Below are positions 23,542 to 32,418 of a DNA stretch of 64,000 nt, piece after piece (position 1 is the stretch's first letter; each line of letters starts with the position of its first letter). The DNA is from JBOGNO01 sp050747245. GTDB taxonomy: Bacteria > Acidobacteriota > Terriglobia > Acidiferrales > UBA7541. The notes beneath the pieces are model-generated. The model searched no databases and was not told where the DNA came from. It worked only from the letters and a program-made list of their open reading frames with translations. The stretch lies in the NCBI GenBank assembly GCA_050747245.1, contig JBOGNO010000010.1:94154-158153 (forward strand). Direction: 5' to 3'. The position numbers and the translations under genes are program-made.

Positions 23542-24408
23542 ATGGCCCGCTGGATACTTGGACTTGTTTTCTTTGTTTCCTTGCTTACCCCCTTTGCGTC
23601 CGCGCAGGAGCAGGCCGCAGCAACCGCTAATCCGGATTCCACGGCTCTCCTGCAGGCCCAGCTCGGTGCCGTGCTCGAATCCTATCGCTCGGGTAATCAG
23701 AAGGAATTTCTCGCCCGGCTTCAGGACTTTTCGCTCCCCGATTCGCGCGATTGGTGCCGCCATGCGTTCGACCCTTCCGGAGCGGGCCCCTTGGCCGACG
23801 CCTACAATCAGGCATTCGATCTCTTCCGCTCTCACGTTCAACTGCTGGTCACCACTTGGGGAAAAAATGCAGGCGCGCACTTTCAGGTCGCATCTTCCGA
23901 GGCTCCCGAGCCGCTGCAAAATATCGGCCCGGAAGCATCACTCCCCCGGCCCGTCGTTCCCGTAAAGGTAGAGGACTTTCTCATCACGCTCGCCGTCGGC
24001 GATGACAATCCGCCCTCTTTCGTCAATTCCTTCGTGCGCGTGGACGGAGTATTCCGCGTGATAGGTGGAAAGTTTCCGTTCTGGGCCGCGGGAATTCAGC
24101 AGATTCGCGCTGTCGAAAGCGGGGTCACCTCGGCGCGGCCCATTTACATCGTGAAACCGATCTACCCTAAGGAAGCGAAAAAGGAAAAGATTGAGGGCGA
24201 TGTCGTTCTCCGCGTCACGGTTGCAACCGACGGCACGGTCAAAGACATTCTCATCCTGAGCGGCGATCCTGCTCTCATTGACGCGGCGCGCGATGCCGTC
24301 TTGAAGTGGCGCTACGCTCCCCAAACCGTGGGCGGTCAGCCTGTCGAATCCATTACGCGAGCTACGGTTCCATTCCGTCTTCGCAGGAGCAAGTGGCTGC
24401 CGGAGTGA
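23542..24408 (+). CDS. TonB C-terminal-domain protein with N-terminal export signal
   Basis: The 288-residue product has a hydrophobic N-terminus (WILGLVFFVSLLTPFASAQE) that looks like a cleavable signal with AxA-like site. A helical middle domain follows (about 25-180). The TonB C-terminal fold occupies about 195-283, marked by KPIYPKEAKKEKIEGDVVLRVTVATDGTVKDILILSGD and VLKWRYAP. TonB links ExbBD energy to outer-membrane receptors, but this one lacks the usual Pro-rich spanning region and retains no obvious N-terminal anchor. It may instead be one of the periplasmic TonB-fold proteins common in Acidobacteriota. No exbB/exbD is nearby. Confidence 0.8.
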   Translation: MARWILGLVFFVSLLTPFASAQEQAAATANPDSTALLQAQLGAVLESYRSGNQKEFLARLQDFSLPDSRDWCRHAFDPSGAGPLADAYNQAFDLFRSHVQLLVTTWGKNAGAHFQVASSEAPEPLQNIGPEASLPRPVVPVKVEDFLITLAVGDDNPPSFVNSFVRVDGVFRVIGGKFPFWAAGIQQIRAVESGVTSARPIYIVKPIYPKEAKKEKIEGDVVLRVTVATDGTVKDILILSGDPALIDAARDAVLKWRYAPQTVGGQPVESITRATVPFRLRRSKWLPE

Positions 24409-24492
24409 GTCTTCCAAAGGTCATAGCATCTGCCCTGCATCTTGTGAAAAAACGGAGAGTGCGCCGGAGCTGCAGTTTGTGATGTTTAATCA

Positions 24493-24509
24493 GTTCCTCT
24501 AAACGGAAC
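24493..24509. promoter_or_regulatory. Inverted repeat upstream of the sigma-54 promoter
   Basis: GTTCC-TCTAAAC-GGAAC is a 5-bp-arm palindrome about 40 bp upstream of the -24 element. It is a candidate enhancer-binding-protein site, though it sits closer to the promoter than most such sites. Confidence 0.35.
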
Positions 24510-24549
24510 AATTTCAGATATCTGGCGGCCCGCAAGAATCGCGCACGGG

Positions 24550-24565
24550 TGGCACGATGCTTGCA
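24550..24565 (+). promoter_or_regulatory. Sigma-54 (RpoN) -24/-12 promoter
   Basis: TGGCACGATGCTTGCA matches the sigma-54 consensus (TGGCAC-N5-TTGCW) at every defined position, with the invariant GG and GC dinucleotides exactly one helical turn apart. It lies about 140 bp downstream of the TonB-like gene and about 100 bp upstream of an intrinsic terminator, with no open frame in between. Confidence 0.7.
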
Positions 24566-24574
24566 CCTGCTTCG

Positions 24575-24681
24575 CCAAGCTGTCTCTGAATGCCCGGGGT
24601 GGGTCGGTCTCCACGCGCGGAGACCGCTACTTATGGGGTGAAGTCACAGGGGGTCCTAGACAGGACCCCCTCTCTTTTTTT
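24575..24681 (+). ncRNA. Candidate sigma-54-dependent small RNA, about 105 nt
   Basis: A transcript starting about 10 nt after the -12 element would run roughly from 24575 to the T-tract at 24681. It folds into a first hairpin CGGTCTCC/GGAGACCG (24605-24612 with 24619-24626), a 20-nt single-stranded region (about 24627-24648) and a terminator hairpin. It contains no plausible coding frame. The 5' about 30 nt are also unpaired and could seed with targets. I do not recognise an Rfam family. The neighbours (glmM and TonB upstream, nrdJ convergent) do not reveal targets. Expression would depend on an RpoN enhancer-binding protein. Confidence 0.55.
24649..24681 (+). terminator. Strong intrinsic terminator
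   Basis: The 9-bp perfect stem GGGGGTCCT/AGGACCCCC (24649-24657 with 24662-24670) has a 4-nt loop and is followed by TCTCTTTTTTT. The U-tract is only on the plus strand, so it ends the candidate sRNA (and any readthrough from the TonB-like gene), not nrdJ. Confidence 0.85.
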
Positions 24682-24759
24682 CGATGCTCATCCATCTGAC
24701 AGCCATGCAGGTCCGCCGAGGCGCACGCCGCGAAAAACCATTCCCCTACGATTTGCCGC

Positions 24760-27531
24760 TCAGCTGCAACCGGAGGTGCTGCCGCAGTTCGAGCACTTGT
24801 AGCAGCTGCCGTTCGGCGTCATCAGCATTCCACAGTCGGGACATGTGGGAGCGTCGGAGGTGACTCGCGGCCGCGCAGTGGAATTGGATTCCACCGGGCG
24901 GGAGGACTGGAGTTGCGCGGGCTCGCCTGCAGCAATTTCAGCAGAAGTGGAAGTGAAACCTTGCGGTTCAGGATCTTGATTGAGTTTCAAGTATTTTGCT
25001 GAAATAAATTTCCCACCCAGCCAGCGCGCGATGTAATCCAGCACGGAGCTAGTCATGCGGATCTCAGGATTTTGCGTGAATCCCGCTGGCTCGAAGCGCG
25101 TGTCCTTCAGCTTATCCACGAGCGCCTGGAGCGGGACGCCGTATTGCAATCCGATCGAAACAGCGAGCGCAAACCCGTCCAGTAAGCCAGAAATCGTCGC
25201 GCCTTCTTTGGCCGTCTTGATAAAAATCTCGCCAGGAGTGCCGTCTTCGTACATTCCAACCGTTAAATAGCCCTCGTATCCGGAAATGCTGAACTTGTGT
25301 GTGATGGATTTGCGCTCCTCGGGCAATTTCCGCCGGCGCGTTCCCAGAAAGAGTTCTTCTTGTACGGGCGTGGCCACGGCTTCGGGCTTTTCGTCCTTCT
25401 TTCCGCCCGCCGCGGAAAGCGGCTGCGAGCGCTTCGAGTTGTCGCGGTAGATAGCCACGGCCTTGAGTCCCAGTTTCCACGATTCAATGTACGCGTTCAT
25501 GATGTCTTCGACCGTGGATTCTTCCGGCATGTTGATCGTCTTGCTGATCGCGCCGGATATGAAGGGCTGCGCCGCCGCCATCATTCTCAGGTGTCCACGC
25601 CAGGGAATCGAGCGCCCGCCTCCCGCCGGCGCCAACGAGCAATCGAATACCGCCAGGTGCTCGGGCTTCAACCCCGGTGCACCTTCGATCTTTCCCATTT
25701 CGTCGATGTGCGAAACGATCTGCGAAGTCTCTTCCGGAGAATAGCCCAGCCCCAGCAGCGCCTCCGGCACCGTGTTGTTGACGATTTTGATCATTCCACC
25801 GCCCACCAGTCTTTTCTGTTTCACCAGTGCCAGGTCCGGCTCAATGCCGGTTGTGTCGCAATCCATCATGAATCCAATTGTGCCGGTCGGCGCCAGAACG
25901 CTCGCCTGCGCGTTTCGATATCCGAACTTTTCACCCTGTTCCAGCGCCTTGTCCCACGCTTCCTGCGCCGCGCGCAGCAGTGTGGGTTGCACGTTCTCTT
26001 CCTTGATGGGTCGCAGCGCATCGCGGTGCATGCGCATTACATCCAGCATCGCTTCGCGGTTTCGCGCATAGCCGGCAAACGGCCCCAGCCGCTCTGCGAT
26101 CTTCGCGGACTGGAAGTAGGCCTCCCCGGTCATCAGCGCCGTCACTGCCCCACACATTTCCCGGCCTTGGTCGGAGTCGTAGGGCATGGCCATGGACATC
26201 AGCAGCGCGCCCAGGTTCGCGTAGCCCAGCCCGAGCGGTCGATAATCATGAGAATTCTTGGTGATTTTTTCCGTTGGATAGCTGGCATTGTCCACCAGGA
26301 TTTCCTGCGCCGTAATCGTAACGTCCACGGCGTGGCGGAACGCCTCAACGTCGAACTGTCCTTGCTGCGTGCGGAATTTCATCAAGTTCAGCGAAGCCAG
26401 GTTGCATGCCGTGTCGTCCAGGAACATGTACTCAGAGCACGGATTCGAAGCGTAAATGCGGTCCGTGGCCTTCGAAGTGTGCCAGCGGTTAACGGTCGTG
26501 TCGTACTGCATCCCGGGGTCGCCACAGTGCCACGCCGAATCCGCCGCCAGACGCAGCATTTCGCGCGCCGCATGTTTTTCCACCGGCTGGCCGTCGGTCA
26601 CGTTGCGCGTCCACCAGTCGCGGTCTTCTTCCACCGCCTGCATGAATTCGTCCGTTACGCGCACGGAATGGTTCGCGTTCTGAAAGTACACCGACGAATA
26701 AGCTTCGCCGTCAATCGCCGGATCGTATCCCTGCCCGATCAGCACGTGCGCCTTGTGCTCTTCCTTCATTTTCGATTCGATGAATTCCACGATGTCGGGG
26801 TGGTCGATGTTCAGGATTACCATCTTGGCCGCGCGCCGCGTCTTCCCGCCGCTCTTGATCACACCCGCGAAGGCGTCAAACCCTTTCATGAAACTCACCG
26901 GCCCCGAAGCGATTCCCCCTCCGGAAAGCGTCTCCCGGCTCCCGCGCAGAGACGAAAAATTCGTTCCCGTTCCCGAGCCCCATTTGAAGAGCAGTCCTTC
27001 CGTCTTCGTCAGGTTCATGATTGATTCCATGTTGTCCTGGACGGAATTGATGAAGCAGGCCGAGCATTGCGGTTTGGGCTGCACTCCCACGTTGAACCAC
27101 ACCGGTGAATTGAACGCCATCTTCTGTTCCACCAGCAGATGCGTCAGTTCGTCGCGGAAAGCGTCTCGCGAGGCCGTCCCGGCAAAGTAGCCGCCCTTCT
27201 GTCCCCAGTCCACGATCGTGTCCACCACGCGGCCGATCAATTGCCGCACCGACGTTTCGCGCTCGTGTGTATTTGGCTTGCCGTGGAAATACTTCGACGC
27301 GACGATGTTTGTCGCCGTCTGCGACCACGTCTTGGGCACCTCGACGTTGTCTTGGCGGAAAATTACCTGGCCCTTCTCGTTCCCAATTTGGGCCGTTCGC
27401 TTCTCCCACTCCACTGCGTCGAACGGAGACGCTTTTCCGTTCGTAAAAAAGCTTTCGAATTCCAGCCCCGTTTTGGGGAGGCTTTGCCCGTCGAGGGCTT
27501 TGCTATTGATTGCCATGCGAGTTTCTGCCAT
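24760..27531 (-). CDS. nrdJ: Adenosylcobalamin-dependent (class II) ribonucleotide reductase
   Basis: NrdJ reduces ribonucleotides to deoxyribonucleotides using a B12-derived thiyl radical, independent of oxygen. The 923-residue product shows FNSPVWFNVGVQPKPQCSACF (about 140-160), the radical-domain NPCSEYMFLDDTACNLASLNL, and PTGTIGFMMDCDTTGIEPDLALVKQKRLVGGG. A C-terminal Cys-rich module (CPDCGMLMTPNGSCYKCSNCG) typical of the long NrdJ type, which binds zinc, follows. The dimerisation/TSCPD-like region is at about 760-860. Length is typical. The start (ATG 27531) has GGAGG 5 nt upstream. It is monocistronic, with a long leader. Confidence 0.96.
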   Translation of the reverse strand: MAETRMAINSKALDGQSLPKTGLEFESFFTNGKASPFDAVEWEKRTAQIGNEKGQVIFRQDNVEVPKTWSQTATNIVASKYFHGKPNTHERETSVRQLIGRVVDTIVDWGQKGGYFAGTASRDAFRDELTHLLVEQKMAFNSPVWFNVGVQPKPQCSACFINSVQDNMESIMNLTKTEGLLFKWGSGTGTNFSSLRGSRETLSGGGIASGPVSFMKGFDAFAGVIKSGGKTRRAAKMVILNIDHPDIVEFIESKMKEEHKAHVLIGQGYDPAIDGEAYSSVYFQNANHSVRVTDEFMQAVEEDRDWWTRNVTDGQPVEKHAAREMLRLAADSAWHCGDPGMQYDTTVNRWHTSKATDRIYASNPCSEYMFLDDTACNLASLNLMKFRTQQGQFDVEAFRHAVDVTITAQEILVDNASYPTEKITKNSHDYRPLGLGYANLGALLMSMAMPYDSDQGREMCGAVTALMTGEAYFQSAKIAERLGPFAGYARNREAMLDVMRMHRDALRPIKEENVQPTLLRAAQEAWDKALEQGEKFGYRNAQASVLAPTGTIGFMMDCDTTGIEPDLALVKQKRLVGGGMIKIVNNTVPEALLGLGYSPEETSQIVSHIDEMGKIEGAPGLKPEHLAVFDCSLAPAGGGRSIPWRGHLRMMAAAQPFISGAISKTINMPEESTVEDIMNAYIESWKLGLKAVAIYRDNSKRSQPLSAAGGKKDEKPEAVATPVQEELFLGTRRRKLPEERKSITHKFSISGYEGYLTVGMYEDGTPGEIFIKTAKEGATISGLLDGFALAVSIGLQYGVPLQALVDKLKDTRFEPAGFTQNPEIRMTSSVLDYIARWLGGKFISAKYLKLNQDPEPQGFTSTSAEIAAGEPAQLQSSRPVESNSTARPRVTSDAPTCPDCGMLMTPNGSCYKCSNCGSTSGCS

Positions 27532-27905
27532 CTCTGCCTCCGCGCCGGCAGTGAATCCGCCGTATGTATGCGTTCGCCGGTAGGCGGAGGAAGATTCCCC
27601 TATTGTACTCCTGCGCGCCTTATCCGGGTATTTACGGCTGTCGTCTGGGTAACACGCCGCTCGATTCGAAGTCGTCGTGGCAGGCTAGCTATTTGCGAAA
27701 AAAACCGGCTATCCCGACGCGCTCGGCGCGGATTGAAATCGAAAAAAGACAGATGGTTCCCCGCTGGCGGCCGAAAAGCTGATTGAAACCGGTCGTCCCC
27801 TGGGGCATGCCCCTGAATGTTTTCGTTTAAACCCGGTCAGGCGTCGTGGTCATCTGTTTTTTTCCGAAACAACTCCGACCACAATCCCCCGAATCTGAGT
27901 GCCCA
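27532..27905 (-). other. Long nrdJ leader region
   Basis: About 370 nt separate the nrdJ promoter from its start, unusually long for one gene. The leader contains a perfect 12-bp palindrome GGGGCATGCCCC (27802-27813). I looked for a cobalamin riboswitch, expected in principle near a B12 enzyme. There is a CCTGCCA-type string, but the conserved B12-box context is missing, so I do not call one. Confidence 0.4.
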
Positions 27906-27934
27906 GTTGTAGCGGACTGTGAAAAAACTGTCAA
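27906..27934 (-). promoter_or_regulatory. Promoter of nrdJ
   Basis: On the minus strand a perfect -35 TTGACA (27929-27934) is followed after 17 bp by TACAAC (27906-27911). It points toward nrdJ. No clear pair of NrdR boxes overlaps it. Confidence 0.6.
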
Positions 27935-28102
27935 GAAAAATCCGCACGAAAAGCGCAAAATATTTGTATAGGCGTGTCGAAAGCGTCTATCTGTAGTGGT
28001 GTCGTTTCAAAATCATACTTCTTCTTACCCGTAGGCGGCGTACATAGGCTGCCTTCTACCTTTGCGCCAACTTCGCGCGAATTCGGCTAAAATGAACTTC
28101 GC

Positions 28103-28741
28103 ATGAATTTTCTTTTCCGAAACTCTATGCAAACTCTCGGCTTGTGCTTGCTTGTGCTTGCAATTCTCGGGCAGTTATTACCTCTCCCTACCCAGCAACA
28201 AGTTCCGCCCGCAGCATCGTCACCGCCCATGGCGCAAAAAATCAAACTGGCGGGCGTCTCCAATTTCGGCAAAGTCAGCGATTCGCTCTATCGCGGTGCC
28301 CAACCCAGCCGTCAGGGTTTCCAGAATCTTGCCAGCATGGGAATTCAGATCGTCGTGGATCTGCGCCCAGGCGCTCGCTCTGAAAAATCGATTGTCGAAG
28401 AAGCCGGCCTCGAATATGTTTCGATTCCTTGGACCTGCCGCCATCCCAGCGACGATCGTGTCGCGGAGTTCCTAGAGCTCCTTCGCGACAATCCGGGAAA
28501 GAAAATCTTCGTGCACTGCTACACGGGAATCGACCGCACCGGAATGATGATTGCCGCCTACCGCATGGCCGAGCAGGGCTGGACCGCCGCCGAGGCGCGC
28601 CGGGAAATGAACGCTTTCGGCTACAATCTCCTCCACCGCAATTTGTGCAGGTCGCTGATCAAGTACGAACGGAACTTTCCGAATGAGCTCGAGAACAACC
28701 CTCGGCTTGGCGCCCTCGCCGCGCACACTTCAACTCCATAG
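28103..28741 (+). CDS. Exported dual-specificity/tyrosine phosphatase-like protein
   Basis: The 212-residue product has a hydrophobic N-terminus (LGLCLLVLAILGQLLPL, about 12-28) acting as signal anchor, then a cysteine-phosphatase domain. The domain has KVSDSLYRGAQPSRQGFQNLASMGIQIVVDLR (about 57-88) and the catalytic P-loop HCYTGIDRTG with nucleophile Cys139 and Arg145. It therefore acts outside the cytoplasmic membrane or faces the periplasm. It resembles the DSP/Siw14-like group that removes phosphate from proteins or inositol/polyphosphates; the substrate is unknown. A -10-like TAAAAT lies about 10 bp upstream of the ATG. It is convergent with the glycine-rich gene. Confidence 0.85.
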   Translation: MNFLFRNSMQTLGLCLLVLAILGQLLPLPTQQQVPPAASSPPMAQKIKLAGVSNFGKVSDSLYRGAQPSRQGFQNLASMGIQIVVDLRPGARSEKSIVEEAGLEYVSIPWTCRHPSDDRVAEFLELLRDNPGKKIFVHCYTGIDRTGMMIAAYRMAEQGWTAAEARREMNAFGYNLLHRNLCRSLIKYERNFPNELENNPRLGALAAHTSTP

Positions 28742-28781
28742 TGCGTCCCGCTCCGCGGCGTTTCGCTTTCCGCAGCCTCTT

Positions 28782-29945
28782 CTAATTCGAGGGTGAATCA
28801 TCCCCTGTGTAGGGTGGAAAACTGTTGTAGTCCGGGTTGTAATTCACGTTCGGGTAGAAATTGTATATTGGCGGCGGAGGCGAAACCCACCAAGGGTCGT
28901 ACCACCACGGGTCATACCAGTAAGGCCATGGCCCCGACAAGCCGGCCCATCCCCAACCGGGCCCCCACCAACCGCCGAATCCCCAGCCAAATCCGCCATC
29001 GAATCCAAAGCCGAACCCACAGCCAAAGCATCCGAAGCCGAAATCATCGTCGTCGAATCCCCGTCGGCCGAATCCTCTTCCTCGAAGGCCTCTTCCCCCG
29101 AGAGACCTTCCGCCACTGAGAGCCCGAAAATTCGTCCCCGCTCCAAGACCGCGGCCGAATCGCGAACCGGTTAAAAGCCCGCCGTTTCTAAAGCGCGAAC
29201 TCGCGAAATTCCCGTGGTTGAGCGCCGAGTTGCCCAACCCCATGCTGTTGAATCTAAACCCTGCCGAATTGCTCAGCCCGCGCGAGGACATGCCCCGGCT
29301 CATCACTCCACTCAAGCTTGGCGATGACGAGCGGCCGAACGAATTGGATGCGCCCCTTCCCGTTCCGCCAGCGCTCAAGCCCAATGCCCGCGAATTCGTT
29401 CCCGATACGTTGCCGCCATTGCCGAACGTATGCCACTGTCCATCCGCCCGCGCCTGAGAAAAGTGTGCGAATCCGCTGGACATTCTGTTCGGGCTAAAAT
29501 GCGCGTTCGCTGGCCCGGAGCTTCCCGGCCTTTCGCCGCCCATCCTGCTTGGGCCTCCGAAACCGCGATTCCCTGCCTGCCCTCGTGCGAACCCGCCGCC
29601 GGGTCTGCCAAACGACCCGCCCGAATATCCGCCGCCGTTGTGCGGGATTCCTCCTCCCGGTGCGCCACCGCGAAATCCTCCTCCTGAACCGAACCGCCCG
29701 CCTCCGAATCCTCCGCCGCGGTACATTCCGCCCCCAGGATGGAAGCCTCCACCGCTCCCGTGGAAGCCGCCGCCACCACCTCCGTGGAATCCACCTCCGC
29801 CGCCGTGGAAACCGCCACCCCCGCCACGAGAGCCGCCTCCGCCCGCATGGCCGCCGCGCTGAGCGAATGCGGGTGAAGGCGCAACGGCGATTCCTGCCGA
29901 CGCAATGAAAATAAAAATGAGTTTTAAGAAGGTGGGTCGTTTCAT
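28782..29945 (-). CDS. Secreted glycine-rich protein
   Basis: The 387-residue product has a signal peptide (LKLIFIFIASAGIAVAPSPAFAQ), then about 300 residues dominated by Gly, with Phe, Arg, Ser and His in repeats such as GGGGFHGGG and GRGFGRRGF. A Trp/Tyr/Gly/Pro-rich C-terminal third (WGWAGLSGPWPYWYDPWWYDPWW) and a polar tail complete it. It should be exported, probably to the outer membrane or surface. Low-complexity composition prevents a family call. The start is well supported by GGAGGGACTGAC directly before the ATG. Antisense open frames in this region are artefacts of GC-rich repeats. Confidence 0.8.
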   Translation of the reverse strand: MKRPTFLKLIFIFIASAGIAVAPSPAFAQRGGHAGGGGSRGGGGGFHGGGGGFHGGGGGGFHGSGGGFHPGGGMYRGGGFGGGRFGSGGGFRGGAPGGGIPHNGGGYSGGSFGRPGGGFARGQAGNRGFGGPSRMGGERPGSSGPANAHFSPNRMSSGFAHFSQARADGQWHTFGNGGNVSGTNSRALGLSAGGTGRGASNSFGRSSSPSLSGVMSRGMSSRGLSNSAGFRFNSMGLGNSALNHGNFASSRFRNGGLLTGSRFGRGLGAGTNFRALSGGRSLGGRGLRGRGFGRRGFDDDDFGFGCFGCGFGFGFDGGFGWGFGGWWGPGWGWAGLSGPWPYWYDPWWYDPWWVSPPPPIYNFYPNVNYNPDYNSFPPYTGDDSPSN

Positions 29946-30108
29946 GTCAGTCCCTCCAACTCACGGCTGCCGGTTGCCTGCGGACACTGGAACCCTAGCC
30001 TTCGTTAGATTCGATGCTCGTGCCCGAGGTTGCAGGAGCCATTCCTCTGCCTGTCGCGAGCATGCCCCTGCATCCCGCGATTGTCAACGCCGCAATTGAG
30101 CGGCAGGA

Positions 30109-32418
30109 TCACCTTGCAGAGTTTGAGAACTCGCGCCGGTATTTCTCCCAATCGCGCCGGAGTTCGCCGAGCAGCTTGACGTATTGCGCGTTGTTGCGCA
30201 GCGTTTGAAAATGCGGGTCGTCGCGGAAAACAGGATAGTTCGGCAGTCCCGTCGCACTGGCCTTTCGAAGCAGCGCCACCGCCGGCGCGGGCTTGCCAAT
30301 CGTGGCATATACGGCAGCCGCAGTATGAAGCATGTGGTGCGTGTGCAGGACGGTCTTGCCGCTCTTGAGCGCGCGCCGCACGACTGTCTCCGCCTTCCGA
30401 AACTCCCCGCGCTTCGCCCAGAGTAATGCCTCCCAGGATGTCAGGAACCCATCGCCGGGAACGATCTGCTGTGCGGAACGAATTCTCTCTGCGGCCCCCT
30501 CAGGACTCTTGGTGTAGAGAAGGTTCATCGGCGCGAACAGGTTGGCCCACAAGTTGGCCGGGTCCAGCGTTAGTGCTCTCGCCAGAAAATCTTCGCTCTC
30601 CTCGTGATGCCCCTGCAGCATCAGCGCCTGCGCCAGGAAAGTAAGCGTGAAGCCGTCGTCGGGATGGCTCGCGAGCGCCTCCAGCAGACCTTCCTTCGCT
30701 TCTTCGAGCAGGCCCACGTGTAGAAGAATCAGACATTTCCACACCAGCGCGGGATGGCAGCCAGGGCTGAGATCCAGAGAATGGTTCAACGCACGCAGCG
30801 CATCGCGATTCCTAAAACCCTTCAATGGCGTCCACAGCACACGCCCCCGAGCGCAATGTGCTTCGGCGTTTTCTGAATCGAGCGCCAGCGCACGCCGGAT
30901 CGCCTTCTCTGCTTTCTCGAACCATTTTGGAACTGGCTCAAACGTCCCGCCCATGAAAACGCAGGCATCGGCCAACCGTGCCCAGGCATTGGCAAAATTC
31001 GGGTCGAGCTTTGTCGCACTCTCAAGCATCTCGATGGCCGTGCGGGTGTCCCAGCGATTCACCCGTGAGAGCCGCTCCACCGCACGCAGGAAAAGCTCAT
31101 ACGCCATCGCATTCCGGGTCGGAGGCTCAGGTTTCGTTTCCGGGCGCGCGGATTCCTTCACGCCGAAGCTCCGCGCCAGCCCTTCCGCAATTTCGTCCTG
31201 CAGGACGAAAAGGTCTGCAATCTCTGCATCGTGCTTCGCCGAGAAAAGCGATGTGCCGCCAGCGGCGTTCCAGGCCTGCACGTGCACGCGCAACTTCGGG
31301 CCGAATTTCTGAATGCTTCCGTCCACCACCACCTGCACGTTCAGCTCCCGCGCCGCCACGAGTGGATCCACTGACTGCTTCGCGTACCTCTGCACCGTGC
31401 TCGTCGGACGCACCAGCAGCTCTCCGCTCGCGCTCAACTGATTGATCACCGCGTCGGCGAGTGCCACGCCGAGGTACTCGTCTTCTGGGTTCGGCGTCAG
31501 CAGTTTGAACGGCAACACAGCCACCGTGCGTTTTCCCGCCACGGCCGCAGGAAGCGTTGCACCGAATTCCAGCTCCCGTGCTAGGTTTGCCAGGTCCACC
31601 CGTAATTCTCTCGCGGACGCATAGCGCAGTTCCCGTTTCTTCTCCAGCAGCTTCTGAACAATTCGCGCGAGTTCCACCGGCACGATCGAATTTACGCCGT
31701 CGAGCCGTGCTGCAGGTTCGCTTAAGATTTGCGCGATGAGTGCCGTCGCCGTCGGCCCAAGAAATGGCCGCCGGCCCGAGGTCAATTCATAGAGCACCAC
31801 TCCTGTCGAGTACACGTCCGATCGCCCATCGAGCTCCTCTCCGCGCAATTGCTCCGGAGACATGTATGCGAGTGTGCCGGCGATTCGCGAATCTGGCACC
31901 GCGGCTGCGGTCGCCTCTAGGCTGCGTGTCAGCGTCAGGTTTTCCTCTGCCTTGTGTCGCGCCACTCCAAAATCTAGCAGCTTCACTCCTCCGTCCGCCT
32001 GCACGACGATGTTTTCCGGCTTCACGTCGCCGTGAACCACACCGCGCGTGTGTGCCGCTTCGAGCGCTTCCGCCACCATCCCGCCCAGCCGCGCGAGCGC
32101 CTTCGGCTCCATTGGGCCAGCGGCCAAAATTTCTCGCAGCGTGCGGCCGGCTACCATTTCCATCACGATGAAAATTAGCTCGCCTTCTTCTCCCACTTCA
32201 TAGATGGTCGCGATGCCGGGATGATTGAGCGCTGCTGCCGCCCGCGCTTCCCCGAGGAGTCGCTCGCGACGCTCCGCATGGCTAACCAGTTCTTCGGTCA
32301 AGAGCTTGATGGCCACGGCGCGCCGCAATCGTTCATCGCGTGCGCGATAGACTACGCCCATCCCTCCGCGGCCGAGTTCTTCTTCGATGCGGTAGTGGGA
32401 AATCGTTTTGCCGATCAT
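30109..32418 (-). CDS. Ser/Thr protein kinase with TolB-N-like and TPR domains (non-RD type)
   Basis: The 769-residue product starts at ATG 32418 (MIGKTISHYRIEEELG). The kinase domain is at about 9-275: Gly loop GRGGMG (16-21), Lys38, Glu57, catalytic loop HGDVKPEN (His129, Gly130, Asp131) and DFG (149-151). The usual Arg before the catalytic Asp is Gly, so activation-loop control should differ from RD kinases. Residues about 290-430 resemble the FlgO/TolB-N-like module often found after such kinases (TVAVLPFKLLTP...QLSASGELLVRPTSTVQ), and about 450-760 hold TPRs. No transmembrane helix is evident. An in-frame ATG at 32481 adds 21 non-homologous residues. Confidence 0.9.
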   Translation of the reverse strand: MIGKTISHYRIEEELGRGGMGVVYRARDERLRRAVAIKLLTEELVSHAERRERLLGEARAAAALNHPGIATIYEVGEEGELIFIVMEMVAGRTLREILAAGPMEPKALARLGGMVAEALEAAHTRGVVHGDVKPENIVVQADGGVKLLDFGVARHKAEENLTLTRSLEATAAAVPDSRIAGTLAYMSPEQLRGEELDGRSDVYSTGVVLYELTSGRRPFLGPTATALIAQILSEPAARLDGVNSIVPVELARIVQKLLEKKRELRYASARELRVDLANLARELEFGATLPAAVAGKRTVAVLPFKLLTPNPEDEYLGVALADAVINQLSASGELLVRPTSTVQRYAKQSVDPLVAARELNVQVVVDGSIQKFGPKLRVHVQAWNAAGGTSLFSAKHDAEIADLFVLQDEIAEGLARSFGVKESARPETKPEPPTRNAMAYELFLRAVERLSRVNRWDTRTAIEMLESATKLDPNFANAWARLADACVFMGGTFEPVPKWFEKAEKAIRRALALDSENAEAHCARGRVLWTPLKGFRNRDALRALNHSLDLSPGCHPALVWKCLILLHVGLLEEAKEGLLEALASHPDDGFTLTFLAQALMLQGHHEESEDFLARALTLDPANLWANLFAPMNLLYTKSPEGAAERIRSAQQIVPGDGFLTSWEALLWAKRGEFRKAETVVRRALKSGKTVLHTHHMLHTAAAVYATIGKPAPAVALLRKASATGLPNYPVFRDDPHFQTLRNNAQYVKLLGELRRDWEKYRREFSNSAR

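Noticed and set aside
25297..27024. 575-codon plus-strand open frame
   Set aside because: It is entirely antisense to nrdJ, whose protein is unmistakable. The frame is rich in Arg/His/Val with no family-like motifs.
27532..27905. Cobalamin riboswitch in the nrdJ leader
   Set aside because: A CCTGCCA-like string is present, but the conserved surrounding core and pseudoknot partners could not be found.
27955..28010. NrdR boxes upstream of nrdJ
   Set aside because: Two ACAC-starting strings occur on the minus strand, but their cores do not fit the NrdR palindrome and the 25-bp spacing is wrong.
29375..29905. Open frames antisense to or out of phase with the glycine-rich gene
   Set aside because: Repeated GGN codons open all frames. 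Only the minus-strand frame 28782-29945 has a signal peptide and a ribosome binding site.
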